A DNA stretch of 64,000 bases from assembly GCA_947359465.1 (NCBI GenBank), contig OX375873.1:59181573-59245572 (forward strand), written 5' to 3'. The stretch is from Metellina segmentata (lineage: Eukaryota; Arthropoda; Arachnida; Araneae; Tetragnathidae). The notes below the pieces were generated by a model. That model saw only the letters and a program-made list of their open reading frames with translations. It was not told where the DNA came from and searched no databases. The position numbers and the translations under genes are program-made. Every line of letters begins with the position of its first letter. The first letter of the stretch is position 1. This document shows positions 47,580 through 59,653 of this stretch, piece by piece.

Positions 47580-48130
47580 AGTGTAATGTTTTATTCTGAA
47601 ACGAATAGTAGGAAGGAAATAAGCTGGAGAGTCCTGACGAATCTATGGCACTTACAGTAATGGAATTTGGCAGACAGTTAGTCCGACGTTTTTGAAATTT
47701 TTGGGTGCTCATAAGAGAGCAGTGGTTACACCTGACCCCACGAAAAGAACTTTCACGGGCAACGCCTCGCTGGCCACACAGTGGCTAGTGATTAATCAGT
47801 TAATTAATGTGTATAAATAGTGAATAAACTGTTATTGTAATGGACAAATTTCACTTTGTAGTTGTCAGTCACTATTGTCAATAAATGGCTAAGAGCAAAG
47901 TTATGTACTTATTAAACTGTCACTATAAACTTCAAAATACATCCAACTCCAATTGAATTCCGAAGAACGGGCTTTCCATCACAATTAAGTGTGACTGTAT
48001 CAGTTGCACGGTGACTCTGACGGAACTTCAGCGGCAATGAGTTCAGTAAATTATATCAATTGAGAAATTGCAAGCAGTATATTACAGCAACTTCGACAAA
48101 TAAGAGAGGAATGTGAACTTGCTCATTCGA
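47580..48130 (+). mobile_element. Possible LTR and gag start of a retrotransposon
   Basis: A TATA-like box, TGTATAAATAGTG (47811), is followed by AATAAAC and AATAAATGG, then about 170 bp later by GGTGACTCTGACGGAAC, which has the look of a tRNA primer-binding region next to an LTR. An ATG at about 48038 then reads MSSVNYIN, a TGA stop, EIASSILQQLRQIREECELAH, in the style of a gag N-terminus. No second LTR or pol was seen, so this would be a fragment. The LTR boundaries are not defined. Confidence 0.4.
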
Positions 48131-49586
48131 AACTCTATGCAATATGCAGTATTTATATATCATGAAAAACCATTTCAAGCATATAAAATAAATACTTAAA
48201 AACCTTTTCATGGAACTTTGTATGCATTATTATGACTTAAATTGAAAGTATTCTGATTTTTCTATAATATTTCTTCAGGATTTTTGGTTGGGAACCACTT
48301 AAATTTGAGAAAACATTGCAAAATGGTTTTGAAACAGTTGAAAAGAGGTATTCAGTTGTGAACGTTTTGAACAGATTCATACAGAAAACGCACATGAAAT
48401 GGCGTTTTCATTTTTTAAAAACATTACTCTAATTCAATCCATTTGGTGAAGTATTGATCAAAATTGCTATTCGATTTGCCGTTGAATGAATTGGTATTTG
48501 AACACGTTTCATGCTACTGAATGACAGATGTCAGTACTATAAAAGGTGGCTACCGGAAAAATCTCTACACAATTAGCCTGGAAATTTTTATGGTGTGGTT
48601 TCTAGGTGAGATCACTTAACTTGAAAGTGTTAATAACCAAACTTGATAACCAGATAGTTTGCCAAAAGGAATTATAGAAGAGCCTTCATAAAACTATATT
48701 CGACCTAGCTTTAAAAATCTTCAAACAAAACTTCGAGTTTTCTTACACTCGGTCCAGGGAGGTGAGAAAGCACAGACCACTAATGACTTTTTTTCTCACG
48801 AGAGCTTAAAACTGCAAGCAACTCATGTCCAGATTTGCTGTAAAATATCACAATAAATACATCCTGTTGTACAAATCCGAGTAGAAGTTATTCTTAATCA
48901 TTGCTTGATAAATCTTTCAGTGGTAGTATTATGTAGTATTGTAACATTTTTCTGTCTTTCGTATAATCTAGTTGGTGCTATTATTTCAGTGTTATCCCAG
49001 ATGGCCTTGGACCATATTCTATCGGATAATCAAGGTTTTACTATAATTTTCAGACGTGAGTCCACTTCCCGTTACAGCAGGTAGCTTGACTGTGATCTGG
49101 GTACATGTTGAAAGAGGTCACGATCTTGACTATCCGTTATTAAAGATACGGCTTTAAAGATGTCTACGGGACAGGGGATGTAATAGTAGAGAGCCTGAGG
49201 AAGTAATTATAATTGACGTGGATACAACAGTAATCAAATAAAGATTTAATGATAGTCGGAGGAAGATGAAACGAAAAATCAAATTAACATACAGCTGAAT
49301 CTTGATTATTCTAGATAATGTAAACCTAGACCACTTCGGATAATACGGACGTCATAGGACAAAATAGTCTATACGAAACAGACAAAATATTGTACATAAT
49401 GGTACTACTAGTGCTACTAAACAAATTGACAAAAGAAGATACGAATAATCAGTGCATGGATTTGAGTCACAATACGTATTTATTGTGATAATTTTACAAT
49501 AAATGTGGACGAGAGTTACGTACTTCCTTCAACCCTCTTGAAAGAGCCAATAACGGCCGGCCGTTAACCAGCATTTTCCGCAATAT
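48131..49586. other. Unclassified AT-rich DNA
   Basis: Nothing recognised. Confidence 0.45.
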
Positions 49587-49914
49587 ATAAAATACGAGCA
49601 GGATAGAGCATTGAAAAAGACGTCTTTATTAAACCACAGTCATGATTCGAGTGCTACAAGAGATGGCGCAACAAGTTACAAGCTGTGTATCAACAAATTA
49701 ATTATTCCTTGATCAGCAATACTCAGACAGATTTCATTGCCTTATATGGTATCATTTGATGGGACATCTTGCAGTAAATCGATGGGAACAGATGGATCAC
49801 TGCGTGGGAAGATGAATTTAGCTTAGCTTGCAAAAATTAATTATTTCTGATGCAATGGGCTGCGAAACTGTAAAAGGCACATGAAAAAATACTCGGAGGC
49901 GCCGGCCAATGTCA
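49587..49914 (-). repeat. Long terminal repeat (3' copy)
   Basis: A 328-bp direct repeat of 52790-53119, beginning ATAAAATACGAGCAGGA on the plus strand. It differs from its partner by roughly a dozen scattered changes and a small indel, so the insertion is not very recent. Confidence 0.88.
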
Positions 49915-51138
49915 AAGCAATTTTCTCACGAATCATTTTTTAATGTTACATCCCCCTTCCCAAGAAGACTACATCCTATGCGTCCATAGGGTGTTGGACA
50001 TCTAGGAAGAAGCTGTTAATGAAAACCTAAAATTTGGAATAAACTAGCAACCCTATAACCCAAAACTTCTATCTCCCCACTTGCTATCCATCTGTTGTGA
50101 CATACAAACTAACATACAGATAGTTAAAATAAATACATCTTTAACATTAATGACTCTTTATCTCAGTCATGGTAAAGAGTATAAACACAATAAACATTTA
50201 GAATAAAGCTCTATAAAAATAAAATAAATTCAATTAATGGTAATCATAATAGAATTAATCAATGAGAGCTCCTTCATACCATACTAGTTCACAATCATAC
50301 CAAATCAAATATTGTACAAAATAATGTATGTAATGTTATATTGTACCAATTTCCTGAGAATCGTGTTCTGAAAAGCTAACCTAATGAAAATGAAATAATA
50401 AAAACCAATAAACAGCATATTATAATAATAGTATAATAAAAACCAAACAATAAAAATATTTCCAACTATAATACATTAACTTGTGTAACCAGTACGGACT
50501 TCAGAATATCAGGGACCCAGGGGCTTACCCTAATCTCTTCATTTAGCTGCTGTCGCGAACAAGTTCAAAAACATAACATGAAAGTACAACATTTCTTGTA
50601 AATCATAAAATGATCATCACTGTAATTTTATTCTATACAAGTCATAAGTATGTAGCGCTACTATAAACCAGGCTTTAGGATGCATCAACAAATTCTCAAA
50701 GACCTTTTAAGTTATATTTCCTCAAAATAAACAAAACATTTCACAAATTCCTTTCAATTAGCACAACTTGCTTTAAATTATTTCTACTTAGCATATAACC
50801 CTTACTATTCTCTGTGTTTATTTATTTCTAATTCACATTTCATTTCCCTCAAGAATACAAAAAAAGAAATCTGCTCATCCCTATATTCTTCATTCACTTT
50901 TCAACTTGCATATACAAAATACAATTGAACAATTAATTATCCTGCGTGATCATGCCTTTATTTCTATTGCTCCATCTCAGGATATTTGCGAGATAAAAAA
51001 AACAACATACAATAACTTTTAAACAAAATCCTATTAATCTCTCTTGGTGCATGAATCCGGATGAATATATCTTCACTTAATTCTAATTATTTTATCAGAG
51101 TAATGTTTCCTCGTGATAATAATTGTATTTTTAAGCTG

Positions 51139-51674
51139 TTAATAGAAAAATATGAAACCTTTATATGTGAAAGAGTATAACAATTCTCCTTCAATATCCA
51201 ATTTCATACAAAAATAATAATTATTAAAAAAAAAACCAAGTTTAACATTCATCACAGACTTTATGCAGCGAAAGTTCCATTCTAATTCGCCCAAAATAAT
51301 TTTTTTTTTGGAAAATATGTGCCAAAAGGAGAGTACCAGAGATGCGAGTTCTATGTTTTGGTCCATTTCTGCAAATCCAGGTAAATTTTCCTGCATAGCA
51401 AAATGACTTTTAAAATTTTCAGTCAAGGAGAGTGTAATTCCCACTTGCTGTAATTGTTGTAGAAGCTCAACATCTCCAGCACTTCCCTATGACACATAAC
51501 ATTATCAAAAAACTTAATAATTTTACTATAATGTTTATTATAATTCCTATTATAAAAATATCTCGTTTCCATCGCATCATAATTCTCACTATCTGTAACA
51601 TCATTATAACTTTTACTAAATTTAACATAATTTTTATTTTGTTCATTAATTTCCCTCAAATGATATGTGATCAT
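51139..51674 (-). pseudogene. Unassigned internal frames of the LTR element
   Basis: Two minus-strand frames (51423-51674 and 51139-51444) overlap here. They read Asn/Tyr-rich and then LSLTENFKSHFAMQENLPGF. They may continue the protease-pol polyprotein, but I see no RT or integrase motif, so function is unassigned. Confidence 0.35.
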
Positions 51675-51899
51675 TGACTACACTTTACTTTTCTTATTAC
51701 AATACGTGATATCTTTACCCTTTTGAAAAATTTTTCCATTTTTTTATATCGAGCTGTAAATTAAATAGCGCCGCATGTTGCAAGTCCAGGTAAATCAGAG
51801 TCAATAACATACATAATGACGTTTTTCTTAATTTCTCCTATTTTGACACTCACCTCTATAATTCTGGTTACGTTTAATCGTCCACTCGTTTGCTGCATC

Positions 51900-52504
51900 A
51901 CCTGCAATTTCCCCCCACCCCCGTCATTTATCTATATTTCAAAGACCTCACAAAAAGCTTCGTTTATTACAGTCACATTACTGCCAGTGTCAATGAGTCC
52001 CAGTAAGTCTTGTCCAGTATCTGGAAAACACATCTCGGTCACAAGAAATACGTTTCCGGTACAGTGCATACTGGTGGGGGGGGGGCATACGAAATCACTT
52101 TATGCAGTCCCGTTCAAAGTGGCCCTGCAGAGCACAGTTGTAGCAAGCCTCTCTGGGTCTCTCTCGTGGTGGCGACAGCACTCCATGGGGTTGGCTAGGT
52201 AAACGAGGAACCCATGGTTTTGGTCTCCAAGGTAGAAGAGGCACACCTGGTGGTCTCCTTGGTACGGGTGATGGGTACTGGTACTGTTATGGTCTCCTAC
52301 TCCTTTTTTGCTGTACTCCAGAGCTTGGTGGGAAGGCAGGGGTCGGTCGTCTCCAAGGAGAGGTTGTTCCTCTGAGGGGCTTGAACTCCAAGAACCTGGA
52401 CATCGGCTCTTTTCAACGGCGACCCTTGCGTCCATGTCAGTAACCTTTCCGAAGCAAGGGAGACGAAGCATTTTTTCTCCCTTGCTTTTTCTTTCACCAT
52501 TCAT
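51900..52504 (-). pseudogene. gag nucleocapsid and protease remnants
   Basis: Within the LTR element, the minus strand at 52104-52145 reads a CCHC zinc knuckle, CYNCALQGHFERDC (C-X2-C-X4-H-X4-C), preceded by a basic, Pro/Arg-rich stretch (RPREA), as in retroelement nucleocapsids. About 110 bp further on, LLGLIDTGSNVTVI gives the retropepsin active-site DTG (51983-51991). A frameshift lies between the 134-codon frame at 52100-52504 and the knuckle frame. A poly-G/poly-C run at about 52075-52086 may cause another. No later pol domain follows. Confidence 0.8.
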
Positions 52505-52789
52505 TTAGTTCATCATGGCAGCGAGGAAAAATTGTTTTCTTCTTCAGCTGTTTTGAATAACGCACCCACTCTTCTATATATATATCAATCGTAAAGAGAA
52601 ACAATAAACAAATCCTCTTTCGCCTTAACCGCGGCAGAAAAAGACAAACTGCCGCCATTGTTGGTCACTTTCATCGTGCTTAATTCTTTTCAAAATTTCA
52701 AATTAGCATCGAGCCGCCGGGTTTCGCGACAGGAATTAAATCTTGTCGACTTGTGACGACTTTATTACTAGTCTCACTACTTAGTTCTC

Positions 52790-53119
52790 ATAAAATACGA
52801 GCAGGACAGAGAGCAATGAAAAAGACGTCTTTATTAGACCACAGTCATGATTCGAGTGCTACAAGAGATGGCGCAACAAGTTACAAGCTGGGTATCAACA
52901 AATTAATTATTCCTTGATCAACAATACTCAGACAGATTTCATTGCCTTATATGGTATCATTTGATGGGACATCTTACAGTAAATAGATGGGAACAGATGG
53001 ATCACGGCGTGGGAAGATGAATTTATCTTAGCTTGCAAAAATTAATTATTTCTGATGCAATGGGCTGCGAAACTGTAAAAGGAACGTGACAAAATACTCG
53101 GCGGTGCCGGCCGATGTCA
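52790..53119 (-). repeat. Long terminal repeat (5' copy)
   Basis: A 330-bp partner of 49587-49914. On the minus strand this is the upstream LTR. The bases that follow it (AGAACTAAGTAGTGAG) are where a primer-binding site should lie, but I do not recognise a tRNA match. Confidence 0.88.
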
Positions 53120-53137
53120 AATATATATATATATATT
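53120..53137. repeat. Short (TA)n tract
   Basis: Simple dinucleotide run directly beside the LTR edge, probably the AT-rich target of insertion. Confidence 0.9.
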
Positions 53138-54909
53138 TGAAAAAGTAAAAAACAAAAGGATTTATTTTTTGAAAACGATAGTGTTAGTAGATCAGGGCGT
53201 CATCAGGGCCCATACAACACCATAAGTTGTTTTCTACGAATATGAGCCGCAAAATGCTAAGAAATTGCTCATATACACCGCCAAACACCATTAAAGCAAA
53301 TATACAAAACAAAAGATTGAAATAAGAAAATTCAAATGAAACCTGCTGCAGCAGTCGGGAGACCGGCAACAACAAGCCAGAAGATCGCATCAAATGCCGC
53401 TACCCACTTCGTTCAACAAAACGCCAACACCAATAACTTGGAATAAATGACGAAATAGAAATGGTCATCGGTGGCGTATTGTTGATAATAATAAATCCCT
53501 TTCATCTTACTTTATTACTTTTCTTAAAGGATTTATTCGTGAGAATTGAGTTTTATGGAAATAACATATTGAAAATATAATAAGAATAACACACTGACAA
53601 TTCATGGAATGTAAATGAATGAAATATGGAAGAATTAAGTTTTCTCGTTACGGACATTAATTTGACGGAAAAAATACTTGGAAAATTATACCCGGTATTT
53701 TGGATGCATTATTAAAACAGGCAGCTCATTTCTTTTCACCTTAAACTGCAGAATTCTTGGAAATCTTCAAAACGCATTTCATGGTAATTTTAAAAATTGA
53801 ATACAATTTTACACGAAAGTAATCATCAATGTACCGTTTAAATATGACAAAGATATTTATCTCCATGCATGAGTGCGTAAAATGTTATATTGTTGAAATA
53901 TGACATAGACATAATTTATGTGTATTTTAATCCATATCAGTATCTTCAGTGTAAATCTCGTAAACACTTCAACGCATATGTTATTCATGGGTTTTTGAAC
54001 ATAAAAAATAAGATTATACAGGAAAGATGAAAACTCGAGGGTTTTTCAATTTTCTACCTACAACTAATTCAATCACACATTTACTTGATCAATATATTGA
54101 GTTTCTCTGCAAAATGATTGCATTTTTTTTTAATATAAACTATACGCCTTGGAATAAATTACCTCTATGCACTTCTACGTTTATTTTATTCATCGCTATG
54201 ATGAGAGTTCCCAAATATTCTCTATTGAAACAACGTCAGAAGAAAAATGTTAGCAAAGAAAATATTCAGTTTTGGAAGACCTATAAGCATCAGAATAAAA
54301 AAGGGGGATACAGTGAAGATAAAAGCGTGTTATTCATGGGCTTTTTACACTGTTTGCTAATTTTTTTCCTTTTATCTTTTTTCCAAGCTTTTTTTCCTTT
54401 CTTATTCCTTATAAAAAAGTAACTTTAATGACTTGCTGACAGGGCCTTTCAAGGCTGGCTAATACAGATATTGAATTTAAAAGGTAGAAGCCGGCCAAAT
54501 TAAATGAGCTTGTTTAACTTGCATGACTTGTTAGTGCTATCTGTTTTTTCACTATGCAAGGGATTTCGGTGTGAGTCGAAAAAATATTCTGTGAATAAGG
54601 GATTAGATTTCGGAACAAAAAGAAGATCCCCCCTTAAACAGCATACAGATAAGAACTGTAAATGAGCACCAACTTAGAGAAATTATTGAGGTGGAGGCCA
54701 AAATCCAGGTCATTTTATGTACTGTGTGTATTCGGTAAATTCGTAGTTGTTTATACCTTTCAACAGACATTTCGTGGGATTTCAAATGAAGACACTACGT
54801 TAAAAAGCCTAGTCCTGAAAATTGAAAGGGAAAATGTTTTACTCCCTATGCTGGGCTCACTAGATTTGTGTTTCTCAAGAAGAAGTCTAACTTTTATGCA
54901 AACACAAAA
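53138..54909. other. Unclassified AT-rich DNA
   Basis: A 131-codon plus-strand frame at 54027-54422 encodes a Phe/Leu/Lys-rich peptide without domain features in poly-T-rich DNA and is probably chance. Nothing else was recognised. Confidence 0.45.
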
Positions 54910-54911
54910 TA

Positions 54912-56331
54912 CACTCTATAACAAAAATCGACGCACCAAGAAGGAGTTGTCCGATGGAGAAAAAATTGGTGAATAGGAAAATAATGTACAGAATAGAAAA
55001 TTATTAAAATTTCAGAACAATTGAATAATTTATTTCAGAGTTTTATAGAGATATCAGAGATATTCAGAGTAACGAGCTCAATAAGGTGTTGACCTGCCTC
55101 TAGCCTGGATGCAAGCTGCCACACGGCGTGGCATAGACCGATAAAGCTCCCGGATGGTCACCTGCGGTATTTCTTGCCAAATTTGCTCCAATTGTTGGAC
55201 TACGTCATCAACATTCCCTACCGGATGCAGTCGCCTTCCCATCATATCCCAGAAATGCTCGATGGGAGAGAGATCTGGTGATCTGGCTGGCCAAGGAAGT
55301 ATTTGACAAGCTTGAAGGCAGTTCATAGCAGCACGTGCCGTATGTGGTCTGGCACTGTCTTGCCGAAAAATAAGCCCAGAGTACCGCGAAAGGAACGGTA
55401 GCAAAACAGGTCTCAGAATGTCGTCAACGTACCGCTGTGCAGTAAGTGCACCTCTAATGACGACCAAAGGGGTCCGGCTATCAAGGAAAATGGCACCCCA
55501 GATCATAACTCCTTGTTGAGTGCCCGTGTGGCGTGCAATAGTGAAAGCAATATCGGTACGCTGCCCTGGGCGTCTCCATACACATCTTCGATGATCGTCA
55601 GGACACAGTTGGAAGCGGGATTCGTAAAGACTATACGTCTCCAGTCAGCATCATTCCAGCCTGATCGAGCCAAGCACCACTGTATTCTGGTTCGACAGTG
55701 TGCAGGCGTGAGTGGCAGGTGACGTAACGGTCGGTACGAGCGTAGATTTCGCTCTCTCAGCCGTCTGTGAATGGTCATGGTGGACACTAGTGTGTGGGTC
55801 GCACGACTGATGGTTGATAGCGATGAATCAGGCGCTGTGACAGCTGATATGACAATCACTCTGTCCTAGCGATCTGTTTTGGCCCTACGTCGACCGCTAC
55901 CATCATGACGCTGAAATCTGCCATTGTCCACCCACTCTTGCCAGCCTCTTCTAATCGCCGCATCGCTTTGACTCACATGACGAGCGATTCTCCGATTCGG
56001 CCAACCTGCCTCTTTCAATCCAATGATACGACCTCTTTCAAACTCTGAAAGTTGCTCGTAATGAGCTCGAATCCTGCGGCGAGGCATTTTTTCAGTCGTT
56101 GAAAGGTATCCTAAATCGCAATGCAGCAGAAATTTTTAACAACAGTTCAAGAACAACTCCTTATATACATCTGCTGGATGCGCAGTTCCGATGCGCTGGA
56201 GATCGCATTTTTCATTCATTGGACACCAAATTTTAATAATTTTCATATTTCGTCAAAATATTTTTTCATACGAAATTTCAAAGCAATCGGATGATTCCTT
56301 CTTAGTGCGTCGATTTTTTTGTTATAGAGTG
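54912..56331 (-). mobile_element. Tc1-like transposon, inactive
   Basis: Inverted ends CACTCTATAACAAAAA continuing TCGACGCACYAAGAAGGA, imperfect over about 45 bp with a 2-base indel, are flanked by TA (54910-54911 and 56332-56333). Length is 1420 bp, normal for the family. The transposase on the minus strand is split by a stop and a frameshift. Elements with this protein pattern are common in spider and insect genomes. Confidence 0.93.
55078..56087 (-). pseudogene. Tc1-type transposase with two disabling lesions
   Basis: Starting at 56087, residues 1-60 form the paired-like helix-turn-helix (LSEFERGRIIGLKEAGW and RRIARHVSQSDAAIRR), then a GSGRRR hook. A TAG at 55866-55868 interrupts the frame, which then stays open in the same phase (55503-55859) through a second DNA-binding region (TIHRRLRERNLRSYRP). 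At about 55625 the frame shifts at the place where the first catalytic Asp box should be, and the rest (55078-55506) reads VWGAI-like MIWGAIFLDSRTP, FRQDSARPHTA (second Asp) and SPDLSPIEHFWD (Glu), with 32 residues between Asp and Glu. The protein is otherwise complete to its end, SMPRRVAACIQARGRSTPY. Confidence 0.92.
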
Positions 56332-56574
56332 TAGCTTGGTGGACTTAACTAGTCTGAAAATCACCTCGCTTTATTCAGAAAAGCCGAAAAAGACATATCT
56401 GTTAAATTTTTTGGCTTAGTGTATTTAAGACATCTATTTACACATTTTGATTCAGTGTAAGCCACTATATTGGCTCCATATTTCAAAGACTTACGAGTCC
56501 CTATGTGTTAGTGTCCTTGTCAACTAGAATCACTGGATGAATACTAGTAATATCTGCGAAAATGGACGGGACTG

Positions 56575-58160
56575 TCACGGAACACGGCGGATAGGTTTAA
56601 GGCGTAGAATACGTCAGTGGGGCCATAGCATCGACCTTCAAATGAAATAGACTGAGCATGCGACCACAGTTTCAAATTATTTCTTTCAGTTGCTCGGTTT
56701 TTAGATGTATCAAGTGGTTGTGGGTAAAATCATGAATCCTAAACTATTTACTGGTTAACGTGACTATCCACCGTTATTAAAAACACTAGTCTGCGCTTCC
56801 ATAGCCAATCGGATAAGTCAATTTGTGATTTACCCTTCAGAGTTCTTACGACAGCGACTCCACTCACATGATACGTCTATTTCACTTTAAGGACGATGGG
56901 CCATATGGTTAATGAGAGTGGAAGAAATTAGCACTACACTGCTTTACTTTCACCCATCAAAGGTTCATAGCTCCGTACATACATCAGAATAGGTGCACTC
57001 GCTGTTGATGGGTTTTGGCTCATTACCAACCTCCATGGTTTGAACTTCGTCATTCGATAATAAAACGTTTATGTTATCAGATATGATAACTTGCGTCGAA
57101 CTGACCGGTGGAGGTACTTGACGCGCTCGTATCAGGCACTTGTTCATCTCGAAGGTGCGACGTCTATACTTTCAAGAACCCCCGCCTAGCCTATTGACAC
57201 TCAGCATCAGAAGTCTGGATCTTCTTGGATTCCCATCCCTCTACCCTTCTTCCTGTTGGCGTTTTCTATGATTCTTCTGGTGTATATTCCGGTTATATGA
57301 TTAAGACACTTAAAAAGTTTTGTGATTTTCCTCATTTTGAAGTTTGATATCTAAACAAGTATTAAACGTTAGCTTTTTTTCTATTATTATTTATAAAGGA
57401 CAAATAGACGAAACAAATTATATCACAAACCTCGTGCTGGTACAAAGGAGGTCGGAATTAGACTAAATACATAATTAGTTAGCCTCGTGTGACCATAACA
57501 ATCGATCAACAATTGTTATAAAGAGAAAATTTAAGATTTTATCTCTTATTTTTAATAATGTTATTGCTTTATTTCTAGTTCATAACATCAATATTTTGTT
57601 TTGCTGCATTTTTCTGACATATAGGATCATATTCTATGTAATTTTCATGACCTAATCTTAAAACTTAATTGAACTGAATATTAGTTTTGGTAATATTTAG
57701 TTATTGCAATTATTTTATGCGATTTATTTACTGGTGTCGAAATGACACCGGCGGACGTTTAAGGGTAACCACAATAGCGGGCGTTCTAGTGTTAAACATT
57801 TGGTTTAATTTCTATTTATAAAGAACAAAGAGGCAAAACAAATGACACCTCAAACCTCGTGCTCGATAAGGAGTCCGGAGCTAGACTAAATTAATGTAAG
57901 CGGCAGTGCGTATTTTCGTGACTGAACTTTGCACTGTGATTGCATTAGCCGATGATCTCAGCGCTAGATTAATGTACATTTTAACACGTTTTGCTTAAAG
58001 CTCTACTGAACGCGATATCGTTCATTTATATATTACCTAAGTTTTACAAGTTATTAAGTTTATAGTGATTACATTTTTTGTGACACTCAAAAATAAAGCG
58101 CTGTACTCTGGTTTCGAAAGGCAAGACGCATCCTACTTCAAAAAATAGTTTTTAGTTTTC
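56575..58160 (-). repeat. Dispersed repeat X, copy 2
   Basis: Direct-orientation partner of 11515-12360, sharing GGTTCATAGCTCCGTACATA-type, CGCTCGTATCAGGCA, GTGACACTCAAAAA and other phrases. It is longer. About 300 bp near 56610-56925 has no counterpart in copy 1. A block of about 80 bp (57400-57475, TTTATAAAGGACAAATAGACG...) is repeated at 57818-57895, with unrelated sequence between. The minus strand keeps a 60-codon frame (56965-57147) with SND and EVGNEP in common with copy 1. Confidence 0.7.
57725..57791. mobile_element. One end of a piggyBac-like element within repeat X
   Basis: GTGTCGAAATGACACCGG followed by GGGCGTTCTAGTG and then TTAA (57792-57795) resembles the right end of the element at 23024-24509 (GTGTCAAATTGACCCC internally, CTTCTAGTG then TTGAA). 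No left end was found. The duplicated 80-bp block of repeat X on either side suggests that the insertion accompanied a local duplication. Confidence 0.5.
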
Positions 58161-58487
58161 TGCTTGCAGTAAAACTGTCTGGATTTGGATACTACTAGAA
58201 ATCAACTGAAGCTTTAATAGAAAGCAGTTTTGAAGTATACAGAAGCGTGTGGTTACAGTCTTTCTACGAATAAAACTATAATTTTACTTTTTTAGTTATG
58301 GTGGCATTGCGCTCGAAGTATAGATATTCCGATACGAGGATAGATAAACTTGGTCATCGGACATAAACAGTACAAGACCATAATTTTTTCAAAATTTTCG
58401 GGAATTCTGGTAAAATTGTGGTTGTGTTGGTTTTGACGACGCATTAACAAATTTTTGCCAAACTGCACAAAACAACTTCAAGTAAAT

Positions 58488-58490
<3 letters not shown>
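58161..58490. other. Unclassified AT-rich DNA
   Basis: Nothing recognised. Confidence 0.5.

Positions 58491-58562
<72 letters not shown>
58491..58562. repeat. (TA)n microsatellite
   Basis: An uninterrupted 72-base TA run. Unlike the tract at 827-981 it is not flanked by inverted arms. A minus-strand frame across it reads Tyr-Ile repeats and is not a gene. Confidence 0.95.
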
Positions 58563-58563
<1 letters not shown>

Positions 58564-59598
58564 TACAAGGAAATGTTTATTAACATAGAAAATAGAACTA
58601 AACCTAGGGAATACGAATACCCCCCCACCTAAAATGAACAAACCTACAGAGCCACGATGGCCACTCTCATTTTTGGAGCACCATAGCAACAGCGCTGTCT
58701 TGAAGAGTCGTAAATATTTGCCATCTTTTGTATACTACCCTAGATCACATTAAAAATTGGACAAGCTTTAATAAGTGAAAGCCTGTAATACTATGTAGGG
58801 GAATCTCTGGTGATTTTCATCTTTACACCTGCTTTAATCACTTAAATATATGGACCGGCATTCATTCCCATAGAAATTTATCTATCTGTGAATCCTCATA
58901 AGAGTACGAAAGGGGTTTCCTTGTATATATGGCATATCTTCCTCCTAATATAATGATCATAAGACCTAAAAAGTAAGATTATATGACTATATATATTTGT
59001 ATACTTATCCATATCATAAATAGACGTTCAGTCCAATTCTACGGCTAATAAACACATGATCTATTACCCAGCATCCCTACAAATTCAAATAATCACAGGC
59101 CAAACAAGTATCTCTATAGTAGTATCCCTCAAGCACACCACTTGTGTTGCACACTTCAAAGATCGATTTCAGGAGGTCTTAACAGGTAGCTCAAATAAAC
59201 CAAATTCAAAATTATAGACACATTGGACCCTACCCCCTATAGCCGGGACTTTAATAAAATCCATACAAACGCAGTCTCAAATAATCATCAGATATCCAAC
59301 ATAAAACTAAACAGTGTTTCCTTGCGTGTAAGAAACTGATCAACATCTAAGGAAGATCAGTAAACCATTAAATTCTAACAAGGATAGACACGGAGTGTCT
59401 CCTGGCGTAATGTTTGTCTACTCATATTATCTGCATATTTATCCCTTCTGTTTGAGGGGGCTCAGCCCAAACCACTAAATTATGGAGAGACTAAATATAT
59501 TCGTACCTTTAGTAGTTAGAGTTCATGTTTTCTCATATAACGGATATAAATCTAGAAGTGAGCTTGAGTGATCCTTCGTATTTGTGTACCTTTTTTAC

Positions 59599-59601
<3 letters not shown>
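58563..59601. other. Unclassified AT-rich DNA
   Basis: Nothing recognised. Confidence 0.5.

Positions 59602-59650
<49 letters not shown>
59602..59650. repeat. (TA)n microsatellite
   Basis: A 49-base TA run with no flanking inverted repeat. Confidence 0.95.

Positions 59651-59653
<3 letters not shown>

Larger units (their letters stand above)
49587..53119 (-). mobile_element. LTR retrotransposon, internally deleted
   Basis: Two direct repeats of about 330 bp (49587-49914 and 52790-53119) enclose 2.9 kb. Read on the minus strand, each LTR starts TGACAT and carries AATAAAG followed by a T-rich stretch. Gag zinc-knuckle and protease motifs lie on the minus strand near the right LTR, in the order expected for an element running right to left. 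No reverse transcriptase or integrase motif was found in the rest, so pol has been lost or eroded. Flanks are AT-rich (ATAT on both sides), so the target duplication cannot be fixed. Confidence 0.85.

Noticed and set aside
54027..54422. 131-codon plus-strand frame as a gene
   Set aside because: Phe/Leu/Lys-rich translation of T-rich DNA, with no motif and no start or splice context.
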